Shown one piece after another: positions 1 through 6,455 of a stretch of DNA of 6,455 nt. The translations under genes were made by a program, and so were the position numbers. The notes beneath the pieces were generated by a model. It saw nothing but the letters and a program-made list of their open reading frames with translations. It was not told the DNA's origin and did no database searches. This stretch comes from an uncultured Collinsella sp. (GTDB lineage Bacteria; Actinomycetota; Coriobacteriia; Coriobacteriales; Coriobacteriaceae): the NCBI GenBank assembly GCA_900554495.1, contig USHR01000105.1, positions 1-6,455 on the forward strand, given 5' to 3'. Numbering within the stretch: position 1 is the stretch's first letter; the number at the start of each line of letters is the position of its first letter.

Positions 1-2080
1 TCGAGCGGTCGTGCTCGGCGACGGCGCGAATGACCGGGTCCTCGGGCAGGTAGGTCTGGATGATAACCTCGCCGGGGCGATCGCCGCGGCCGGCACGGCC
101 GGCGACCTGCTCCAGCAAATCGTAAGCGCGCTCCCCCGCTCTAAAATCGGGTAGCTTTAATGCAAAGTCGGCATTGACCACGCCCACAAGGGTAACCTCG
201 GGAAAGTCGAGGCCCTTGGCGATCATCTGAGTGCCCAGCAGCACCGCGCAATCGGCGGCATCGAACTGCTCGAGCAACTTCTTATGCGCGTCCTTGCCAC
301 GCGTGGAATCGGCATCCATGCGAATGATGGCGACATCCTCGGGCAGCATCTGGTGCAGCGCGTCCTCGATCTGCTGCGTGCCCAGACCCATTTTTGCCAG
401 GTAACGGCTGCCGCACTTGGGGCAACGACTCGTGGGCGCGGGATACGGCTGCACGCGCCAGGACGAACCACAGGTGTGGCACTGCAGCGTGTGCGTGCGC
501 TCGTGGTACGTAAGCGCCGTAGAGCAGTGGTTGCAGGTGGGGACGCAACCGCACTCGCGGCACATCAAAAACGGCGCAAAGCCGCGGCGGTTATGCAGCA
601 GCACAGCCTTCTCGCGGCGCTCTACAACGCGCTCCAAACCTTCCATCAGCGGTTTAGAGAACATGGAGCGGCTGCCGTGCGAAAACTCGCGGCGCAGGTC
701 GGCAATGCGGACCGTGGGTAGCACGGCGTGTCCCGGGCGCTCGGGCATCTCGACGCGCGTCCAGGTGGCACCGTTGTACGAGCCGCGGCGGCAGCGGTCG
801 AGGGCCTCGGCAGAAGGCGTGGCCGAGCCCAGCACGAGTGGGCAGCGATAGCGGCGCGCCATCTCGGCCGCCACCTCGCGCGCATGATAGCGCGGACTGG
901 AGCCCTGCTTGTAGCTGGTCTCGTGTTCCTCGTCGATGATGATAAGGCCCAGGTCGCTGAGCGGGCAGAAAAGCGCCGAACGCGCGCCCACGACCACGCG
1001 TGCGGCACCGCTGGCGACCATATCCCACTGGTCTAGGCGCTCACCGGCCGAAAGGCGCGAATGGAACACAGCAACCGTCTCGCCAAAGCGCGAACGAAAG
1101 CGGCCGACGGTTTGGGCCGTCAGCGAGATCTCGGGTACAAGCACGCAGGCCGAGCGACCGGCCGCGAGAACGCGCTCGATGGCGGAGAGATAGACCTCAG
1201 TTTTACCGGATCCGGTGACGCCGTCTACAAGCACCACGTCGCCGTGGGCGTCAAGACGGGCGCGCTCAATCTGCGCAAGCGCCTGCTGCTGGCCGTCCGT
1301 GAGCGCGACCGGCGCCTTGCCGCTCGCCGAGGACAGCGTGGTCTGCTCGCTGCAGCCACGCCAGGCACGACGCTCCTCCACCACCACGACGCCGCGTTTT
1401 TCGAGCGCCTTGATGGTCGCCGACATACTGTTGTAGAGCAGGTTGAGGTCGCGCGTCGTGACCGGTCCGCACTGGAGCGCCTCGATGAGCTGGCGCTGGC
1501 GAACCGCTGTCTTGGGCGGCGTATAGTTAAAGCCCTCGGGCGTAAGCATCACCCAGCGATTTTGAATAGGCTTGACGGCGGGGCGCTCGACCGACCACGC
1601 TCCGTCATCGCCCTTCACGACCCGCGGGCTGCCGCCCGGAGGCAAGAACAGTCGCAGGCATTCAGAAAGCGTCGCGACATACTCGCGACTCATCCAACGC
1701 GCAATGCGGGCGGCCTCGGCGCCAAAGAGCGGTTTGCTGAGGATGGCCTCGGTGGGCTTGATGCGCGCAGGATCGATGGCCATATTGCCTTGCAGGTCAC
1801 CCAGCTCGGGCGAAATATCGACGATGTAGCCCGCGGCGGCACGGTTGCCAAAGTGGACCAGAACCGTAGACCCGATCTGAGCCTCGTTGGCAAGGGACTG
1901 CGGAATGCCGTAGGCGAATGGCTCGGACAGGGCACGGGTGGGAATGTCGAGGACCACGCTCGCGTAGGCGGCAATGGGCTCTGGCACAGGCTCAGGCTTG
2001 GCCTGCTCGGCAGTGCGGCCGGCCCTTACGGGAGCCTGCTCGGGTTCAGGCGAACCAAACAGTGACAGTTGCTCGGCCAT
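1..2080 (-). CDS. priA: Primosomal replication-restart helicase PriA (3' end cut by window edge)
   Basis: This encodes PriA, a superfamily 2 3'-to-5' DNA helicase that recognises stalled forks and D-loops and starts reloading of the replicative helicase. The frame is open for 693 codons from the ATG at 2080 to the left edge. Roughly the last 40-50 residues are missing compared with the usual 730-740. Seen in order: a Pro/Glu/Ala-rich leader (1-35) that begins MAEQLSLFG, a 3'-DNA-binding domain (about 37-150), a winged-helix segment (about 195-240), Walker A GVTGSGKT (287-294), DEEH (383-386), GSATP (418-422), a zinc-binding insert with paired cysteines (507-556, first pair CREC, last pair CPKC), GTQMIAKGLDFP (616-627) and QVAGRAGR (658-665). 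All ATPase motifs look intact. The start is supported by GGGAGG ten bases upstream. It lies downstream of gltX on the same strand, past a terminator. Confidence 0.96.
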   Translation of the reverse strand, partial: MAEQLSLFGSPEPEQAPVRAGRTAEQAKPEPVPEPIAAYASVVLDIPTRALSEPFAYGIPQSLANEAQIGSTVLVHFGNRAAAGYIVDISPELGDLQGNMAIDPARIKPTEAILSKPLFGAEAARIARWMSREYVATLSECLRLFLPPGGSPRVVKGDDGAWSVERPAVKPIQNRWVMLTPEGFNYTPPKTAVRQRQLIEALQCGPVTTRDLNLLYNSMSATIKALEKRGVVVVEERRAWRGCSEQTTLSSASGKAPVALTDGQQQALAQIERARLDAHGDVVLVDGVTGSGKTEVYLSAIERVLAAGRSACVLVPEISLTAQTVGRFRSRFGETVAVFHSRLSAGERLDQWDMVASGAARVVVGARSALFCPLSDLGLIIIDEEHETSYKQGSSPRYHAREVAAEMARRYRCPLVLGSATPSAEALDRCRRGSYNGATWTRVEMPERPGHAVLPTVRIADLRREFSHGSRSMFSKPLMEGLERVVERREKAVLLHNRRGFAPFLMCRECGCVPTCNHCSTALTYHERTHTLQCHTCGSSWRVQPYPAPTSRCPKCGSRYLAKMGLGTQQIEDALHQMLPEDVAIIRMDADSTRGKDAHKKLLEQFDAADCAVLLGTQMIAKGLDFPEVTLVGVVNADFALKLPDFRAGERAYDLLEQVAGRAGRGDRPGEVIIQTYLPEDPVIRAVAEHDRS

Positions 2081-2090
2081 GGTCTCTGTG

Positions 2091-2096
2091 CCTCCC
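2091..2096 (-). promoter_or_regulatory. Ribosome binding site of priA
   Basis: On the minus strand GGGAGG lies ten bases before the ATG at 2080. It supports this start and therefore the 35-residue N-terminal extension, which E. coli PriA lacks. No convincing -10/-35 pair is visible between this site and the gltX terminator. Confidence 0.6.
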
Positions 2097-2119
2097 ATCC
2101 CATACGCCTTGAGAAACAA

Positions 2120-2145
2120 GAGCCCCGCTCGGGTGAACGGGGCTC
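2120..2145 (-). terminator. Intrinsic terminator after gltX
   Basis: A GC-rich 8-bp perfect stem (2120-2127 with 2138-2145, GAGCCCCG/CGGGGCTC) closes a 10-base loop. On the minus strand it is followed by the T-rich run TTGTTTCTC. It begins 23 bases after the gltX stop codon, so it is best read as the end of the gltX transcript. The T-run is interrupted, so some readthrough into priA, whose ATG is about 40 bases further on, is plausible. Confidence 0.8.
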
Positions 2146-2168
2146 GGATACATGCGTTTGCGCGACTG

Positions 2169-3644
2169 TTACAGCGCCATCGTGCGGGCGCGATCGATGC
2201 GCGCCAGGCAGTCGTCACGGCCGACGAGCGCCATGGTCTCGCCCAGCGGGGGGCTCACCATGTTGCCGCAGACGGCGACGCGCACGGCCTGGAACACCAC
2301 GCGCTTCTTAAGGTCCATCTGTTCGGGCAGCGGCTCAAGTGCGGCGTCGATGTTGGCGGACGTCCACTCGGTAACACCCTCAAGCGCGGCCTTGGCGGCG
2401 TCCAGAATGGCACCCATGCCCTCCTTGGCCAGGCCCTTATTGACGGACTTCGCGTCATACTCGAGCGTCTCGGCCGTAGCAAAGATGGGGGCGGCGACGG
2501 TCACGGCGTCGGCCGGCATCTTGGTGCGCGGCTTGACGATGGCGGCAAGCGCATCGATCCAATCCTCGCCGTACTCGACATTACCCTCGATGAGACCCGC
2601 CTCGTGCAACTCGGGGACCATGATCTCGTCGGCAAACTGAGCATCGGACATGCCGTTGATGTACTCGGCATTGACCCAATCGAGCTTTTTGGGATCGAAG
2701 GTCGCCGGGTTCTTGGAAATGCGGTCGAGCGAGAACTTGCTGGCCAGGACATCGCGCGGGATGATCGTGGTCTCGCCGTCGAGCGACCAGCCGAGCAGCG
2801 CCAGGTAGTTGACGAACGCGTCAGGCAGGTAGCCGGCGTCGCGGTACTCCTCCACCGAGGTGGCGCCATGGCGCTTGGAGAGCTTCTTGCCGTCGGCGCC
2901 CAGAATCATGGAAATGTGGGCGAACGTGGGCACGGGCGCGCCGAGGGCCTCGTAGACCATAACCTGGCGCGGGGTGTTGGACAGGTGGTCGTCGCCGCGG
3001 ATGACATGGGTGATCTTCATCATGGCGTCGTCGACGACGGTCGCGAAGTTGTACGTGGGCGTGCCGTCGGAGCGGAAGATGACAAAGTCGTCGAGCTCCT
3101 TGGCGTCGAAGGTCACCTCGCCATGGACGGCGTCGTGGATGACGACGTCGCCGCGGTCCTCGGGCACCTTGATGCGCAGGACGTAGGGCTCGCCGGCCTC
3201 GATGCGGCGGCGGGCCTCCTCGGGATCAAGATCGCGGCAACGGCGCTGATAGCCCTGGAAGGGATCCTTGCGCTCCTGCGCGGCCTTGCGGTCGGCCTCG
3301 AGCTGCTCCTTGGTGCAGAAGCAGGGATAGGCCTTGCCCTCATCCCAAAGCTGCTGGGCGGCCTGCTTGTACAGGTCCAGGCGCTCGGTCTGGGCATAGG
3401 GGCCAAAGTCGCCACCCACCTCGGGGCCCTCGTCCCAGTCCAGGCCCAGCCAACGCATGGCGCGCAGGATGATCTGCGTGTTCTCGTCGGTGGAACGGGT
3501 GGGGTCGGTGTCGTCGATGCGCAGGATGAACGTGCCGCCGTTTGCGCGGGCAAAAGCCCAGTTATAGATAGCGGTGCGGGCGCCGCCGATGTGCAGCTTG
3601 CCCGTCGGTGAGGGTGCAAAGCGGACGCGAACGTCTGATGCCAT
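2169..3644 (-). CDS. gltX: Glutamyl-tRNA synthetase
   Basis: A class I aminoacyl-tRNA synthetase that attaches glutamate to tRNA in the cytoplasm. In bacteria lacking GlnRS the same enzyme also mischarges tRNA-Gln for GatCAB, but which type this is cannot be judged here. The protein is 491 residues, normal for the family. The N-terminus FAPSPTGKLHIGG (9-21) holds the HIGH-class signature as HIGG (18-21). RIDDTDPTRS follows, and the second signature KLSKR is at 254-258. The remaining C-terminal part is the helical anticodon-binding region. A CFC motif (108-110) followed by YQRRC (132-136) occupies the place of the zinc site of the E. coli enzyme, with altered spacing. An upstream in-frame ATG at 3683 was not chosen, because GAGGAG sits six bases before the ATG at 3644 and the family's N-terminus begins here. 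The gene is divergent from metK and ends at a hairpin terminator. Confidence 0.97.
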   Translation of the reverse strand: MASDVRVRFAPSPTGKLHIGGARTAIYNWAFARANGGTFILRIDDTDPTRSTDENTQIILRAMRWLGLDWDEGPEVGGDFGPYAQTERLDLYKQAAQQLWDEGKAYPCFCTKEQLEADRKAAQERKDPFQGYQRRCRDLDPEEARRRIEAGEPYVLRIKVPEDRGDVVIHDAVHGEVTFDAKELDDFVIFRSDGTPTYNFATVVDDAMMKITHVIRGDDHLSNTPRQVMVYEALGAPVPTFAHISMILGADGKKLSKRHGATSVEEYRDAGYLPDAFVNYLALLGWSLDGETTIIPRDVLASKFSLDRISKNPATFDPKKLDWVNAEYINGMSDAQFADEIMVPELHEAGLIEGNVEYGEDWIDALAAIVKPRTKMPADAVTVAAPIFATAETLEYDAKSVNKGLAKEGMGAILDAAKAALEGVTEWTSANIDAALEPLPEQMDLKKRVVFQAVRVAVCGNMVSPPLGETMALVGRDDCLARIDRARTMAL

Positions 3645-3650
3645 GGAAAT

Positions 3651-3656
3651 CTCCTC
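3651..3656 (-). promoter_or_regulatory. Ribosome binding site of gltX (decides the start)
   Basis: GAGGAG on the minus strand is six bases before the ATG at 3644. It selects that ATG over the in-frame ATG at 3683, which would add 13 residues with no family resemblance. Confidence 0.75.
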
Positions 3657-3684
3657 GATTGCAGGATGGATGTCTAACCGCACC

Positions 3685-3690
3685 AGTATA
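3685..3690 (-). promoter_or_regulatory. Candidate -10 element for gltX
   Basis: TATACT on the minus strand lies about 40 bases before the gltX start and matches a sigma-70-type -10 box in five of six positions. No good -35 is seen at 17 bases, where the hexamer is GTGCGG, so the call rests on the -10 and on position alone. Transcription would begin near 3678. Confidence 0.4.
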
Positions 3691-3724
3691 AAGCATCAAA
3701 GCAACCTCCGCACAAAGGGCACCG

Positions 3725-3817
3725 ACCTACTCATTGGGGACAGACTTAAATGACCAGTCGTTGGAGACGTTCTTAGTTTAAGGCTGCTCATTTAATGTCT
3801 GTCCCCAATGAGTAGGT
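3725..3817. repeat. Long inverted repeat between the gltX and metK promoters (REP/MITE-like)
   Basis: The left arm 3725-3745 and right arm 3797-3817 are perfect 21-bp reverse complements containing ATTGGGGACAGAC. After a one-base bulge (T3796) the pairing continues for 8 bp (3746-3753 with 3788-3795, TTAAATGA/TCATTTAA). A few weaker pairs extend into the spacer (CAG 3755-3757 with CTG 3784-3786). The element is 93 bases with a 34-base spacer and carries no open frame. It lies between two divergent promoters with no gene ending nearby, so it is not a terminator. The form is that of a small palindromic dispersed repeat, of the kind mobilised in trans by REP-associated tyrosine transposases, but mobility is inferred only from shape. 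Confidence 0.85.
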
Positions 3818-3827
3818 GCGGAAAGGG

Positions 3828-3855
3828 TGTGAATGTTTGATTTACGCGCTATGAT
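3828..3855 (+). promoter_or_regulatory. Candidate promoter of metK
   Basis: TATGAT (3850-3855) is a good -10 candidate. A weak -35, TGTGAA (3828-3833), lies 16 bases upstream. Transcription would start near 3861-3865 and leave a leader of about 60 bases before metK. The alternative TTGATT at 3837-3842 has no suitable -10 at normal spacing. Confidence 0.4.
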
Positions 3856-3873
3856 GTGCCCTTGCATAGAGAG

Positions 3874-3900
3874 CCTGGCGGAATGGTAACGGTCGCCGGG
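3874..3900 (+). promoter_or_regulatory. Leader hairpin upstream of metK
   Basis: CCTGGCG (3874-3880) can pair with CGCCGGG (3894-3900): seven pairs including one U-G, with a 13-base loop. It lies 22 bases before the metK ATG and 11 before its ribosome binding site AAAGGA (3912-3917). No T-run follows immediately, although TTTTT occurs at 3906-3910. The position fits a translational or antitermination element, but no known SAM riboswitch class was recognised. Confidence 0.35.
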
Positions 3901-3922
3901 ACACGTTTTTGAAAGGACAATC

Positions 3923-5203
<1,281 letters not shown>

Positions 5204-5240
5204 GCTAACTCGAAAAGCTACAGCCAAATAACAACGCACC

Positions 5241-5276
5241 AAAAGAAGTACCGGCCCCAACCGGTACTTCTTTTTT
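5241..5276 (+). terminator. Strong intrinsic terminator after metK
   Basis: A perfect 14-bp stem (5241-5254 with 5261-5274) with a CCCCAA loop carries six Ts at 5271-5276, continuing into ATTT. It begins 37 bases after the metK stop. The A-run on the 5' side means it could also stop transcription arriving on the minus strand. Confidence 0.95.
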
Positions 5277-5370
5277 ATTTAAAGGTGGTGAAGATGAGCC
5301 TACCTGGGACATGGAATAAATCACAGGCCGATAAATTTTGCAGCAGAGCGACTCCAACCATGTATCCTAA

Positions 5371-5491
5371 GTTCCGAGGGCTTTAGTATTTGGTCGATCG
5401 CGAGTTCCGCACGAGCCGGAGGCCACTTAATGTGGCCTCCGTGCGAGCAGGACTGTCCGAGCAGGCGACCAAATACTAAAGCCCTCGGAAC
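5371..5491. repeat. 121-base palindromic element with 26-bp perfect terminal inverted repeats
   Basis: The left arm 5371-5396 and right arm 5466-5491 are exact 26-base reverse complements (outer end GTTCCGAGGGC, inner end TTTGGTCG). The 69-base interior holds a second hairpin, CGGAGGCCAC (5417-5426) with GTGGCCTCCG (5432-5441), around the loop TTAAT. An 8-base direct repeat CGAGCAGG occurs at 5444-5451 and 5458-5465. There is no T-run after either arm and no open frame inside. No clear target-site duplication is visible. The perfect arms suggest recent insertion of a miniature element or strong selection on the stem. It lies in the probable 5' leader of the serine dehydratase gene, ending 55 bases before its ATG. 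Confidence 0.9.
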
Positions 5492-5534
5492 GGCGGGACA
5501 GAGTATGCCCCGCCCCTCGGGACGACGGGATAGA
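5482..5534 (+). repeat. Diverged 21-base direct repeat before the serine dehydratase start
   Basis: Positions 5482-5502 and 5514-5534 match in 18 of 21 bases (both begin CCCTCGG and share CGGGA near the end). The period is 32 bases. The first copy overlaps the right arm of the palindrome, and the second runs up to the ribosome binding site. A small hairpin GGCGGG/CCCGCC (5492-5497 with 5509-5514) spans the junction. Confidence 0.55.
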
Positions 5535-5546
5535 TAAGGAGCATCC

Positions 5547-6428
5547 ATGGCAGGCAAGCCGCAAACACTAGCTACGACCTCGGCATTCGAGATCTTGGGC
5601 CCCGTCATGGTCGGCCCCAGCTCATCGCACACCGCCGGCGCCCTGCGCTGCGCCCAGGTTGCCGCCAGCCTGCTGGAAGGCCGCATCACCAAAGTCACCT
5701 TTGGCCTGTGGAACTCCTTCGCCCACACCTACCGCGGCCACGGCACCGACCGTGCGCTCGTCGCGGGCATCCTGGGCCTCGACACCGATGACGAGAACAT
5801 CAAGCAAGCCTTCGACCTCGCACGCGAGCAGGGCCTCGAATATCACTTTGACATCAAGGGCGACGACGCCTCCATCCACCCCAATACCGTCGACATCGAC
5901 ATGGTCGACGACACGGGCGCCACGGCACAGGTCCGCGGCGAGAGCCTGGGCGGCGGCAAGATGCGCATCAGCCGCATTAACGGCGTCGGCGTCGACATCT
6001 CGGGCATGTACTCCACACTCTTCGTGGCGCACAAGGACGTTCCCGGCGTGCTCGCCGCGCTTACGAACCTGCTCGCCTACGCCCACGTAAACATCGCCTT
6101 CTGCCGTACCTACCGCACCGAAGTGGGCGGCCAGGCCTACTCCGTGTTTGAAACCGATGGCACGCCTGACGACACCGTCGTCCCCTTGCTGCGCAAGCTC
6201 GACAATGTCGACTACGCCACCTTCATTAAGCTTCCCGGTTCGGCCTCATCGCTCTCCCCCGGCGTCTCGGCCAAGGAAATCTTCGACGACGGCGAGCAGC
6301 TGCTCGATGCGTGCGCCGAGCTCGGGCTGAATATCGGCGCCGTCATGGCCGTGCGCGAGGCACGTCTGACCGGCGAGGCCCACGCCGTCGCCGCCATGCG
6401 CCGCGTGCTCGACGTCATGCGCGAGGAG
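5547..6428 (+). CDS. sdaA: Iron-sulfur L-serine dehydratase, fused beta-ACT-alpha form (3' end missing)
   Basis: This enzyme deaminates L-serine to pyruvate and ammonia using a [4Fe-4S] cluster and no PLP. 294 genuine codons are present. The beta domain comes first: ILGPVMVGPSSSHTAGA (16-32) with the family signature GPSSSHT, YRGHGTD (62-68), SIHPNT (109-114) and SLGGGK (133-138). An ACT-type domain follows (about 157-230; LFVAHKDVPGVLAAL). From about residue 242 (AKEIFDDGEQLL) the chain runs on into what looks like the N-terminus of the alpha subunit. Two-chain enzymes such as that of B. subtilis end the beta chain near residue 220, so this appears to be a single-chain beta-ACT-alpha protein. 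The cluster-binding cysteines of the alpha domain would lie beyond the contig end. AAGGAG is five bases before the ATG. The reading frame past 6428 runs into adapter sequence and its TGA at 6447-6449 is not genuine. Confidence 0.93.
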
Positions 6429-6455
6429 CTGTCTCTTATACACATCTGACGCTGC
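6429..6455. other. Sequencing adapter: Tn5 mosaic end plus Nextera adapter bases
   Basis: CTGTCTCTTATACACATCT (6429-6447) is the exact 19-base Tn5 mosaic end. The following GACGCTGC (6448-6455) is the beginning of the Nextera read-1-side adapter in reverse complement. This is library adapter left on the contig end, not genomic DNA and not a natural transposon. In the serine dehydratase frame it reads LSLIHI then stop. Confidence 0.98.

Larger units (their letters stand above)
5204..5546. other. Non-coding stretch between metK and the serine dehydratase gene
   Basis: These 343 bases hold the metK terminator (5241-5276), an AT-richer segment (5277-5370), a 121-base palindrome (5371-5491), a diverged direct repeat (5482-5534) and the ribosome binding site AAGGAG (5536-5541). 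Any promoter for the downstream gene must lie here. The best I can see is TATCCT (5363-5368) with TTGCAG (5338-5343), but its 19-base spacing is poor. No RNA gene or convincing protein gene was found. Confidence 0.7.

Noticed and set aside
1061..2065. Long open frame (334 codons) on the plus strand opposite priA
   Set aside because: It is antisense to a clear PriA coding frame with intact motifs. Such frames are expected in high-GC DNA, and the translation is Arg/Gly-rich with no recognisable domain.
1974..3611. Very long open frame (545 codons) on the plus strand opposite gltX
   Set aside because: It is a mirror of the gltX codon pattern in GC-rich DNA. Its translation is low-complexity Val/Gly/Asp-rich, has no family resemblance and runs past the end of gltX into priA.
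3645..3683. In-frame upstream ATG for gltX at 3683
   Set aside because: The extra 13 residues do not resemble the family, the frame would overlap the candidate -10 region, and the good GAGGAG site is placed for the ATG at 3644.
3868..3905. tRNA-Leu-like D-arm sequence (TGGCGGAATGGTAA) before metK
   Set aside because: It resembles the D-arm of leucine tRNAs, but no anticodon arm, T-arm or acceptor stem follows, so it is not a tRNA gene. It may be coincidental or part of the leader hairpin.
3856..3922. Known SAM riboswitch upstream of metK
   Set aside because: I could not match the conserved cores of the SAM-I, SAM-II, SAM-III, SAM-IV or SAM-VI classes by eye, so only an unclassified structured leader is reported.
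6429..6447. Natural Tn5/IS50 transposon end
   Set aside because: The 19-base mosaic end is the engineered library version and is followed directly by adapter bases at the very end of the contig.

Overview
The window is high-GC bacterial chromosomal DNA carrying four housekeeping genes in ordinary arrangement. The divergent metK/gltX pair, priA next to gltX, the high GC, and the style of the MetK and serine dehydratase proteins suggest an actinobacterial gut lineage, most likely Coriobacteriia and close to Collinsella. That assignment rests on recalled protein character, not on a database search.

Layout. (1) Positions 1-2080, minus strand: priA, the replication-restart helicase, cut by the left edge so that only the C-terminal tail is missing. 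(2) 2081-2168: a short gap holding the gltX terminator hairpin and the priA ribosome binding site. (3) 2169-3644, minus: complete gltX (glutamyl-tRNA synthetase). (4) 3645-3922: a divergent promoter region between gltX and metK, with a near-perfect inverted repeat (3725-3817) in the middle. (5) 3923-5203, plus: complete metK (S-adenosylmethionine synthetase), closed by a strong intrinsic terminator (5241-5276). (6) 5204-5546: a 343-base non-coding stretch dominated by a second, unrelated long palindrome (5371-5491) and a diverged direct repeat. (7) 5547-6428, plus: the 5' part of a fused iron-sulfur L-serine dehydratase (beta, ACT, then the start of the alpha region). (8) 6429-6455: not genomic. 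It is the Tn5 mosaic end plus adjoining Nextera adapter, so the contig really ends at 6428.

The genes do not form one pathway. MetK makes S-adenosylmethionine, GltX charges tRNA with glutamate, PriA restarts collapsed replication forks, and the serine dehydratase turns serine into pyruvate and ammonia. gltX and priA are co-directional but separated by a terminator. metK and the dehydratase are co-directional but also separated by a terminator. priA and metK are near neighbours in many Actinobacteria, and here gltX lies between them with metK on the opposite strand.

I see no new multi-gene system. The points most worth a second look are a consensus-like sliding-clamp-binding motif (QLSLF) at the extreme N-terminus of PriA on a proline/glutamate-rich tether, the two intergenic palindromes that look like small non-autonomous repeats, the structured metK leader, and the adapter sequence that fabricates a false C-terminus and stop codon for the last gene.
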